Shown: positions 1-5,607 of the stretch, in pieces
Position numbering within the stretch: the first letter of the stretch is position 1
Layout of the letters: every line of letters begins with the position of its first letter
Translations under genes and position numbers: made by a program
The notes under the pieces: model-generated
Told to the model about the DNA's origin: nothing
Seen by the model: the letters and a program-made list of their open reading frames with translations, nothing else
Database searches by the model: none
Source of the DNA: an uncultured Lachnobacterium sp.
Lineage (GTDB): Bacteria > Bacillota > Clostridia > Lachnospirales > Lachnospiraceae
Assembly: GCA_900546625.1 (NCBI GenBank)
Contig: URDU01000045.1
Coordinates: forward strand, 1-17,490
Length of the DNA stretch: 17,490 nucleotides
Direction: 5' to 3'

Positions 1-839
1 GTAAATGAACGCTGTGAGCCTTCCATTTTGCTTAATGACTCCTGCATTCCTGCAAGGTTTTTGGAACGCTCAGACATCTGCTCTTTTCTCTTTTCACCCT
101 GTCCGTACTGGATGGTCTCGTCCAGTCCACGTAATGAATCCAGCACAAAGCTGTTCAGTTCTCCGAAGTTTGTTCTAAACTCCATTCCCTTTTGGCTGCC
201 ACGCCTCCCATTCCACATCGGGATGACTATTCCGACAATCAGATAAGATGCCAGTGCAAGCACGCCTGCTAACCAGTGATATCTTCCAATAAAAATCACC
301 ATAACAATCGAGGTCAGTGTTGCAATCGCAATAGGTGAAATGGTGTGTGCATAAAACACCTCAAGCAGTTCGATATCGGTTGTAATAATGGAAATCAGAT
401 TTCCCTTATCACGGCCCTCAAGCTTTGCAGGGCAAAGCTTTCTCAATGCCGCAAACACTTTATGACGGATAATTGCAAGCAGCTTAAATGCGATAAAATG
501 ATTACAATACTGCTCCATATAATGAAGGATTCCACGAAGCACTGCGATTATAATCATGACTGTGATAATTGTTTTCACCGGGGTAGATACCAGCCACATA
601 TTGTCCACCGGAACAATCATTCCAGCTACCCCTGTCAGAAGTCCATGCACGATAACCTGTCCTGCCAGTATAGTGAGGAAAATTGCACACAAGTAGCCTA
701 ATGTTCCAAGGATAATTGCTGCCAGCATGATATGAATCAGAGGTTTCACCAGACCAATCAGGCTTCCCATGATCCGGATTGCACTTCGACGTCCAGAACC
801 GGCAGCTTTATTATTTTTTTTTACATCAATATCACTCAT
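1..839 (-). CDS. ABC transporter permease/ATP-binding subunit, second of a pair (partial, 3' end missing)
   Basis: The frame starts at an ATG read from 839 and stays open for 279 codons to the left edge, so the ATP-binding domain lies outside the window. Visible is the membrane domain of an exporter-fold ABC protein. A basic N-terminus is followed by hydrophobic segments near residues 35-65, 90-112 and 165-205. A CydC-like coupling stretch (LRKLCPAKLEGRDKGNLIS, then TTDIELLE) lies between the second and third. The start codon overlaps the stop of the upstream gene by one base (TAATG), with a GGTGG-like ribosome site inside that gene, so the two are translationally coupled and probably form a heterodimer. 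Substrate unknown. Because the operon also carries a YgbA-like protein and appears to be under DtxR-like control, iron- or metallophore-related transport is a guess; generic export is equally possible. Confidence 0.85.
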   Translation of the reverse strand, partial: MSDIDVKKNNKAAGSGRRSAIRIMGSLIGLVKPLIHIMLAAIILGTLGYLCAIFLTILAGQVIVHGLLTGVAGMIVPVDNMWLVSTPVKTIITVMIIIAVLRGILHYMEQYCNHFIAFKLLAIIRHKVFAALRKLCPAKLEGRDKGNLISIITTDIELLEVFYAHTISPIAIATLTSIVMVIFIGRYHWLAGVLALASYLIVGIVIPMWNGRRGSQKGMEFRTNFGELNSFVLDSLRGLDETIQYGQGEKRKEQMSERSKNLAGMQESLSKMEGSQRSF

Positions 840-2578
840 TACCCCGCCACCTTCTTTCCATAGTTTTCCAGTGCCATCTGGCTTTCATACAGATGTCTGT
901 ACTCACCATTTTGGCTCATCAGCTCATCATGCTTTCCGTTTTCCTTGATTTCTCCGTCTTTTAAGAAATAAATCCTGTCAGACTTCACAACATTTGCCAG
1001 TCTGTGGGAGATCAGAAGCACCGTCTTTGTTTTTGCCAGTTCGTGAATCACATTCATGATCAGTTCTTCACTTTCCACATCGATATTGGATGCGGCTTCA
1101 TCGAAAATATAAACTGCACTGTCTGTCCGAAGCAATGCTCTGGCAATCACCAGTCTCTGGCACTGACCGCCGGACAGGTTACTTGCTTTTTCCTGAAGCT
1201 TTGTCTGTAAGCCATCCTGTGTCTGTAAGAACCCTAAGAGATTGACTTTCTGAAGAACAGCTTCCATCTCTTCTTTCGTTGCGTCCGGTTTTGCCATCTT
1301 CAGATTTTCTTCTACTGTACCTTTGAACAGGTAGCTGTTATGGCGAACCAGAACAACTCTCTGCATCAGATTTGTTTCATTCACTTCATTAAGCGGTACA
1401 CCACCGATGGTGATCTCTCCGTTATATTCCCGGTTCTTTGCTGCAAGGATTCCGGCAATCGTACTCTTACCACATCCGGATTCACCAACCAGTGATACAA
1501 AGCTTCCTGCCGGAAGATTCAGATTGATTCCTTTTAAAATCTCTCTGTCCTTCTCATAAGAAAAATGCACATCTTTTAATGTGACATCTAACGCGACCTC
1601 CGGCAGTGTTTTTTCTCCGGCCTGTGGCTCCGGTAAATCTAAAATCTTGAAAATCTTATCACTTGCTGCCATACCATTCATTGCGATATGGAAGAATGAA
1701 CCAAGCAGCCTAAGCGGCAAGAAAAACTCGCTGGCAAGCAGAACGATACATAACGTTCCTGCTACACTGATATTTCCTTTTAAGAATTCGGATACAGAGG
1801 CTGCCATACCGATCGCAGCTCCACCATACGCCACAATATCCATCACGCTGGTTGAATTGAGCTGCATGGTCAGCACCTTCATCGTAATCCTGCGGAAATT
1901 CTGGGATTCCACATCCATCTCGTCTGCTTTCTGTTGGTCTGCCTGATAAATCTTCAGCGTGGTAAGTCCCTGTAAATTCTCAAGGAACGAATCCCCCAGT
2001 CCGGTATAAATGCTCCAATAATTACTCAGTAATTTCTTTGCAATCTTCTGTACCACCACGATAGAAATCGGGATCAGCGGTACACAGATCAGCAGGATGA
2101 CACTCGCTTTCAGGCTCACTCTGCAAAGAATGATAAATAAGGTCAGTGGTGCGATCAGGCTGTAGAATAACTGTGGAAGATATTTTCCAAAGTATGTCTC
2201 TAACTGCTCCACACCTTCTGCCACCACCTGTACAACTTCCGAAGAGGATACCTGTTCACTGTAGGAAGCTCCCAGCTTTAACATTTTCTCATAAATCTTT
2301 TCACGCAGAATCCGCTTTACATCCACACATGCCAGATAGGAAGACCTTGCTCCCATCCGTTCGCATACGAACCGGATAATCACAACCACAACTAAAATCA
2401 GTATCGTCTGTTCAATCACCGGAATGGTCACAGCACGATACACTACCCGTTCCAGTAAATTGGCAATAGTAAAAACCGCCACTACCTGCGACAGGAGGGC
2501 TGCCCACTGCCATAAAATCGTATACACGATATATTTTTTTGCGTGGGACAATAAACCCACCAGTCTTGTTTTAATCAT
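839..2578 (-). CDS. ABC transporter, fused permease/ATP-binding subunit (exporter fold), first of a pair
   Basis: At 579 aa this is the usual length for a half-transporter with fused domains. The membrane domain covers about residues 1-310, with hydrophobic stretches near 18-42, 56-71, 137-178 and 247-300. The nucleotide-binding domain covers about 332-579: Walker A GESGCGKST (365-373), signature LSGGQCQR (468-475), Walker B ending in D493-E494, D-loop SNID and switch His in LLISHR (H525). The Q-loop position reads VRHNSYLF, so the usual Gln is His413; I believe this is common in a clostridial subfamily but cannot verify it. The gene begins 7 nt after the ygbA-like stop, with AAAGGG as a modest ribosome site, and overlaps the next gene by 1 nt. 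It probably pairs with the partial protein at 1-839. CydDC-like thiol export and YbtPQ/IrtAB-like siderophore uptake are both family precedents; the substrate is not decidable here. Confidence 0.9.
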   Translation of the reverse strand: MIKTRLVGLLSHAKKYIVYTILWQWAALLSQVVAVFTIANLLERVVYRAVTIPVIEQTILILVVVVIIRFVCERMGARSSYLACVDVKRILREKIYEKMLKLGASYSEQVSSSEVVQVVAEGVEQLETYFGKYLPQLFYSLIAPLTLFIILCRVSLKASVILLICVPLIPISIVVVQKIAKKLLSNYWSIYTGLGDSFLENLQGLTTLKIYQADQQKADEMDVESQNFRRITMKVLTMQLNSTSVMDIVAYGGAAIGMAASVSEFLKGNISVAGTLCIVLLASEFFLPLRLLGSFFHIAMNGMAASDKIFKILDLPEPQAGEKTLPEVALDVTLKDVHFSYEKDREILKGINLNLPAGSFVSLVGESGCGKSTIAGILAAKNREYNGEITIGGVPLNEVNETNLMQRVVLVRHNSYLFKGTVEENLKMAKPDATKEEMEAVLQKVNLLGFLQTQDGLQTKLQEKASNLSGGQCQRLVIARALLRTDSAVYIFDEAASNIDVESEELIMNVIHELAKTKTVLLISHRLANVVKSDRIYFLKDGEIKENGKHDELMSQNGEYRHLYESQMALENYGKKVAG

Positions 2579-2585
2579 AAGATTC

Positions 2586-2936
2586 TTACCCTTTTGTTTC
2601 TTTTTTTAATTCTTTTTTGCTGCATATCAAATGCCATACTGCAAGAACCGGATGATACAACAGCATCCTTGGTCCTGAAAACCGCATGACCTGCCTGATC
2701 TGCTCTCTCATCTGCGGCTTATAACAATGTACCTTACAATTCGCACAAAACGTCTTTTCTTCCATAAATGGACACTTTTGACTTCTTTGTTTTGCATAAT
2801 CCGAAAGTCTTTGACATTCAGGGCATATCTGCCCTTCCTGTCTTTTTTCTTTCGGATGGTTTTTCCGGCAATACAGCCGGATCATCTCTTCTACGACATA
2901 CTGTTCTTTCTGCCGTTTCTTTTCAGTTTTATTCAT
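2586..2936 (-). CDS. YgbA-like 'nitrous oxide-stimulated promoter' family protein
   Basis: This 116-aa protein is rich in cysteine: C23, ICPEC (C38, C41), C55, and FCANCKVHCY (C64, C67, C71), followed by RQVMRFSGPRMLLYHPVLA. This arrangement matches enterobacterial YgbA (YgbA_NO family) almost along its whole length; the cysteines suggest a bound metal or Fe-S cluster, though that is inference. In enterobacteria ygbA is repressed by the NO sensor NsrR and helps growth under nitrosative stress; its biochemical role is not settled to my knowledge. Here it is the first gene of an operon with two ABC subunits, 7 nt before the first, which is not the enterobacterial context. The ATG has an AAGGTGG ribosome site about 9 nt upstream. 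A promoter and TTAGTT-type sites precede it. Confidence 0.85.
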   Translation of the reverse strand: MNKTEKKRQKEQYVVEEMIRLYCRKNHPKEKRQEGQICPECQRLSDYAKQRSQKCPFMEEKTFCANCKVHCYKPQMREQIRQVMRFSGPRMLLYHPVLAVWHLICSKKELKKETKG

Positions 2937-2960
2937 ATTACTATTCCACCTTGTCTACCT

Positions 2961-2990
2961 TTAGTTAGTCTTTACCATCCGCAGTTAGTT
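2961..2990 (-). promoter_or_regulatory. Paired TTAGTT operator-like sites in the ygbA-ABC leader
   Basis: TTAGTT occurs at 2961-2966 and again at 2985-2990, the second inside TTAGTTAA (2985-2992). They lie just downstream of the predicted transcription start (about 3003) and upstream of the ygbA-like start codon. The same hexamer occurs three times over the promoter of the regulator pair, including an exact TTAGTTAA at 5023-5030. The TTAG...CTAA character resembles operators of the DtxR/IdeR/MntR family. Binding is inferred, not shown. Confidence 0.45.
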
Positions 2991-3007
2991 AAATCAGTTC
3001 CGCTAAA

Positions 3008-3037
3008 AATATATAGTATTTCTTTTTCTATTGTCAA
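3008..3037 (-). promoter_or_regulatory. Promoter of the ygbA-ABC operon
   Basis: Read on the minus strand, a consensus TTGACA (3037-3032) is followed by TATATA (3015-3010, 16-nt spacer) or TATATT (3013-3008, 18-nt spacer). The predicted start near 3003 gives a leader of roughly 65 nt that contains the TTAGTT sites. Confidence 0.7.
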
Positions 3038-3051
3038 TATTTATGTCTTTC

Positions 3052-3073
3052 TTTCGTACCCGTGAGTACGAAA
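3052..3073. promoter_or_regulatory. Perfect 8-bp inverted repeat upstream of the ygbA promoter
   Basis: TTTCGTAC (3052-3059) and GTACGAAA (3066-3073) flank a 6-nt spacer, starting about 15 bp upstream of the -35 box. No T-run follows on either strand, so it does not look like a terminator. Symmetry, size and position fit a dimeric regulator site different from the TTAGTT type. A second, looser repeat (AAAAGTGT 3071-3078 with ACACTTTT 3103-3110) overlaps it. Confidence 0.4.
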
Positions 3074-3180
3074 AGTGTATATTTCAATTTTCTCTTAAAT
3101 CCACACTTTTTCAGCATTATTGAAAAATTTTCTCATTAATTTTTTCAGTTTTTTACATTAATAAACGGATATCTATAACT
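3074..3180. other. AT-rich spacer without a recognisable gene
   Basis: This is the rest of the 312-bp gap between the regulator pair and the ygbA-like gene. It is very AT-rich with several A- and T-runs and weak inverted repeats. I see no convincing coding frame, ribosome site or RNA gene in it. Confidence 0.5.
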
Positions 3181-3221
3181 AAAAAAATAGATGGAACCTT
3201 TTTCGTTCACATCCATTTTTC
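3181..3221 (-). terminator. Rho-independent terminator of the regulator pair
   Basis: Read on the minus strand, GATGTGAAC and GTTCCATC pair with one bulged base around a GAAAAAG loop, and the stem is followed by TATTTTTTT. It begins about 28 nt after the stop of the downstream regulator (3249) and separates that unit from the ygbA-ABC promoter. Confidence 0.7.
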
Positions 3222-3248
3222 TCATCTCCAAATGCTTTATATAAAATC

Positions 3249-4067
3249 CTATAATTTAAAAATCAGTCTTGCCGTACTTTCCGGCATATGTGCTTCTCCC
3301 ACCGAACAGTATACCGTTATCATCAGATTCCCCTGTAACATTCCATGATTAAATTTCCGGAAACAGAATGCACTGATTGGAATTCTTACCTTTCCGTTTT
3401 TTATTTCTGCAATCTTATATACATCTCCCTGCAAATATTTCAAACCAGTAAGATGCCCTGTCATTTTTCTTCCGTTAATACGTGAAATCTCATGCATTTC
3501 TTTGATTGCTAATTCAAGATAGCATCCTCTCTTATTGCGTTTTACTACGCCAAGATGCTCGAATCCATGCTCCGCCATTGAACGACCGCTGCCATCAACC
3601 TGCATAATGGAAATTGCCACCAGATGATTTCCGTATTCTATCAGTTCCTCAACCTCGACAATTCCATCCTCTTCTTTTTTCATCTGAATTCCCTTATTAA
3701 AACACATATGGCTCTTGGTCAACTCTTCCAGTCGGATATAATCAATATTTTCAATCATTCCTTTCAGAACGTCATCGATTCCTTCCGTAATCCCGCTTCT
3801 TTCGAGATATTCTCGCACATCTCTTACTACCTTCTGATGCCATTGCAACATCATTTTTCCCTTTTCTGTAAAATCAAGACTTTGTGTAAGATATTCTTTT
3901 TCAATGCAGCTTTTAAAGAATCTACTTACCGTTGGATGCTTGACGCCACATTTTTCAGCAATTGCACCGATTGTTCCTCTTCCCTTTTCCATCTGTTCCA
4001 GCTCTGTCAGATACTGAATCTGTAATATTGTCAAATGCTCAAATTCCATTGTCTCATTCCTGCCCAT
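3249..4067 (-). CDS. DtxR/MntR-like winged-helix regulator with degenerate metal site (paralogue B)
   Basis: This 272-aa protein has a winged helix at about residues 12-70 (AIAEKCGVKHPTVSRFFKS recognition helix, FTEKGK wing). A helical segment at about 75-115 aligns by eye with the DtxR/MntR dimerisation and metal-binding domain. Where DtxR has CRWEH it reads GMIEN (G103, E106, N107), so the Cys and His ligands are lost while His77 remains. Residues 150-272 form a beta-rich domain shared with the upstream neighbour (GCYLELA; YKIAEIKNGKVRIPISAF; LQGNLMITV) and unlike the FeoA/SH3 tail of DtxR; I do not recognise it. The gene begins 12 nt after the neighbour's stop with GAGG 8 nt before the ATG. 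Met7 also has AGGA before it, so the start could be 18 nt later. Assignment to the superfamily is by eye and moderately sure; a MarR-like label is the alternative. Confidence 0.65.
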   Translation of the reverse strand: MGRNETMEFEHLTILQIQYLTELEQMEKGRGTIGAIAEKCGVKHPTVSRFFKSCIEKEYLTQSLDFTEKGKMMLQWHQKVVRDVREYLERSGITEGIDDVLKGMIENIDYIRLEELTKSHMCFNKGIQMKKEEDGIVEVEELIEYGNHLVAISIMQVDGSGRSMAEHGFEHLGVVKRNKRGCYLELAIKEMHEISRINGRKMTGHLTGLKYLQGDVYKIAEIKNGKVRIPISAFCFRKFNHGMLQGNLMITVYCSVGEAHMPESTARLIFKL

Positions 4068-4079
4068 GTCCTGTTCCTC

Positions 4080-4898
4080 TTACCAAATCTCTACTTCAAG
4101 CTGCGCACATTCCCACGTCTCCGGTTCATTCTTTTTTTCATTCATAAATGCGATGAGAAGATTTCCTTCTATTATCCTGTCATTCGGTTTTACAATAAAT
4201 TCAAAAATATTAGCCGGAATTTTTTCTCCATATTCTCCACGCTCCGCTATTTTCCACTTTTTATCATAATCCTTATACCACAATCTCTTTCGCTTCAATT
4301 CCTCCGTTTTTTGCAACTCAAAGCATCCTTTTTCCGTAATTTCAAGAAAAATATCTCTAGAATAGCATGCATACTCCGGTTTCAGTCGTCTTGGATATTG
4401 CTGCTCCAGACTATACATCTGCATTGTAAAGGTATACCTTCCCTTTTCATAATGATCTGTAAGTTCTGAATTTCTGATTCGTCTTTCATAATACATATTT
4501 TCAAAATTGATAAACTGACACATTGCTCTCGCCGACTCATCTGTTACAATGTGTTCTATTCTGCACGCATCCTGATCTGCAATTTTTTCATTAACTCCAA
4601 TAAATTGCAACATCTGGCTGATGGAATTGTGGCGATAAATGTAATTATTTCCCACGGACAGACCATAATCTGTCAATTGAATCTCTTGTTCCGGTATTAT
4701 AGTCTCAATATAGCCATGCTTTTGTAAGCTTTTCAAATAAGGTATCAAACTTCTTTTTTCGATTTGCAGAAAATGACAGATTTTCTCTATTTTCATCTCA
4801 ATTCCATTTTGCTTACAGAGACAAAGTTTTTCCAAAATATCCTCTTCTTTTTCTAATTTTGAATGTGGAAGATTATGTTTTTCAATACGTGTATCCAT
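4080..4898 (-). CDS. DtxR/MntR-family metal-dependent regulator with novel C-terminal domain (paralogue A)
   Basis: I place the start at the ATG read from 4898, because AGGAGA lies 5 nt upstream. An upstream in-frame ATG at 4955 (291 aa) has no such site and would cover most of the predicted 5' leader. The resulting 272 aa equal the length of paralogue B. Residues 19-80 form a winged helix. Residues 88-116 (YRHNSISQMLQFIG, DACRIEH) match DtxR/MntR closely, with His90, Cys112, Glu115 and His116 in the primary metal-site positions; Cys rather than Glu at that place is DtxR/IdeR-like and hints at Fe(II). The C-terminal part (about 150-272) has no FeoA-like domain but is homologous to that of paralogue B (IFLEIT, WKIAERGEYGEKIPANIF, IIEGNLLIAF). 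Likely role: metal-responsive repressor of itself and of the ygbA-ABC operon, possibly as a heterodimer with its partner. Confidence 0.75.
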   Translation of the reverse strand: MDTRIEKHNLPHSKLEKEEDILEKLCLCKQNGIEMKIEKICHFLQIEKRSLIPYLKSLQKHGYIETIIPEQEIQLTDYGLSVGNNYIYRHNSISQMLQFIGVNEKIADQDACRIEHIVTDESARAMCQFINFENMYYERRIRNSELTDHYEKGRYTFTMQMYSLEQQYPRRLKPEYACYSRDIFLEITEKGCFELQKTEELKRKRLWYKDYDKKWKIAERGEYGEKIPANIFEFIVKPNDRIIEGNLLIAFMNEKKNEPETWECAQLEVEIW

Positions 4899-4966
4899 TT
4901 GTTCTCCTGATATAGTTTTGGGGCTGCCCATAGCAAATTTCATTCGTTCTAACATATTTTGCGTAT

Positions 4967-5030
4967 GTTAGTTTTACCTAACTTCCAGTATATCACGTTT
5001 ATTTAGTTTATCAACCAAATTTTTAGTTAA
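4967..5030 (-). promoter_or_regulatory. Operator-like sites over the regulator-pair promoter
   Basis: Three TTAGTT elements occur at 4968-4973, 5003-5008 and 5023-5028. The first lies in a 16-bp inverted repeat, GTTAGTTTTACCTAAC (4967-4982), across the predicted transcription start. The second lies in TTTAGTTTATCAACCAAA (5002-5019), a 7-bp inverted repeat with one mismatch that covers the -35 box. The third is TTAGTTAA, identical to 2985-2992 before the ygbA-like gene. The layout fits autorepression by the DtxR-like pair; this is inferred from pattern only. Confidence 0.5.
4987..5014 (-). promoter_or_regulatory. Promoter of the regulator pair
   Basis: On the minus strand, TTGATA (5014-5009) and TATACT (4992-4987) are 16 nt apart, and TGA directly before the -10 box makes an extended -10. 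The start near 4980 gives a leader of about 80 nt to the ATG at 4898, which supports that start over 4955. Confidence 0.65.
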
Positions 5031-5093
5031 TGTTTATCTGTTCAGGCGCATTTTTATACCATGATATGAGGTCCGGTGACACTGAATAAGTCA

Positions 5094-5122
5094 TTGTCAG
5101 ATTACAGACTGTGCTATATACT
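5094..5122 (+). promoter_or_regulatory. Promoter of the DUF6054-like gene
   Basis: TTGTCA (5094-5099) and TATACT (5117-5122) are separated by exactly 17 nt, 35 nt upstream of the chosen start codon. It diverges from the regulator promoter, with about 80 bp between the two -35 boxes. Confidence 0.7.
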
Positions 5123-5157
5123 AATAATTAAGAAAAAACCTAGAGGAGGGCTTGTAT

Positions 5158-5490
5158 ATGGCAAAAATAGAAAGAGTTATCAATAAGGACTTTGACCAGC
5201 TACTTTCCACGATTGAAAACGGAATAATAAATGGCAGTGTGTCTGCATCTCTGGAGGATGCCAGTGACTTTCGAAGCCAAGATGCGCGTTGCAGCGTCAG
5301 GGTATTTGAACGCTTCAGCTATACCGGTGGCAACAGGGTAAGTCTCAATGTTACACTTTTTCAAAATGGCGAAGAGCCTGTTCACCTTTCTGCAATTACG
5401 GCAGGTGGAAGCCAGGCTGTGTTTTTCAAGCTTAATACTTTTGGGGAAGAGGCATTTCTTGATAAATTGATTGAATTGCTTGATGCGTAG
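5158..5490 (+). CDS. DUF6054-like small protein
   Basis: The protein is 110 aa from the ATG at 5158, which has AGGAGG 8 nt upstream; a TTG at 5152 in the same frame is only 2 nt from that site and is unlikely. The sequence (FDQLLSTIENGIINGSVSAS, SYTGGNRVSLNVTLF, AITAGGSQAVFFKLNT) matches my memory of the DUF6054 family of Firmicutes, whose members are about this size and have no known function. There is no signal peptide or membrane segment, and the pattern is alternating strands with a C-terminal helix (EEAFLDKLIELLD), so it is probably a small cytosolic alpha/beta protein. It has its own promoter and seems monocistronic; no clear terminator follows, and the next gene has its own promoter-like sequence. 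Confidence 0.8.
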   Translation: MAKIERVINKDFDQLLSTIENGIINGSVSASLEDASDFRSQDARCSVRVFERFSYTGGNRVSLNVTLFQNGEEPVHLSAITAGGSQAVFFKLNTFGEEAFLDKLIELLDA

Positions 5491-5546
5491 TCAACATCAC
5501 AGCTCTGATTTTCTTTGTATAATATGTTGTGAGCCGTCCGCTTACC

Positions 5547-5575
5547 TTGTGATTATTAAGGGAATCAGTTATAAT
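5547..5575 (+). promoter_or_regulatory. Promoter of the AAA-ATPase/nuclease gene
   Basis: A perfect TATAAT (5570-5575) is preceded at 17 nt by TTGTGA (5547-5552, 4 of 6 matches). A 12-bp perfect palindrome, ATTCTATAGAAT (5578-5589), lies at the predicted transcription start and could be an operator or chance. Confidence 0.55.
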
Positions 5576-5607
5576 GTATTCTATAGAATTTTAATGGAGG
5601 AATTTAC

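Noticed and set aside
345..701. Plus-strand open frame of 118 codons
   Set aside because: It is antisense to the well-supported partial ABC gene, has no ribosome site, and its composition (many Cys, His, Asn) is typical of a shadow frame.
2727..3065. Plus-strand open frame of 112 codons over the ygbA-like gene and its promoter
   Set aside because: It lies antisense to a recognisable conserved protein and encodes a Phe/Ser/Leu-rich shadow with no ribosome site.
3071..3180. AT-rich inverted repeats that could be a further terminator or small RNA
   Set aside because: Arms are short or separated by long loops and consist mostly of A/T runs expected by chance in this composition.
4035..4469. Plus-strand frame of 144 codons opposite the regulator genes
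   Set aside because: Antisense to two homologous regulators; Phe/Leu/Ser-rich product and no start signal.
4899..4955. Longer N-terminus (291 aa) for the upstream regulator
   Set aside because: The ATG at 4955 lacks a ribosome site and lies only about 25 nt from the predicted transcription start, while the ATG at 4898 has AGGAGA at 5 nt and gives the same length as its paralogue.
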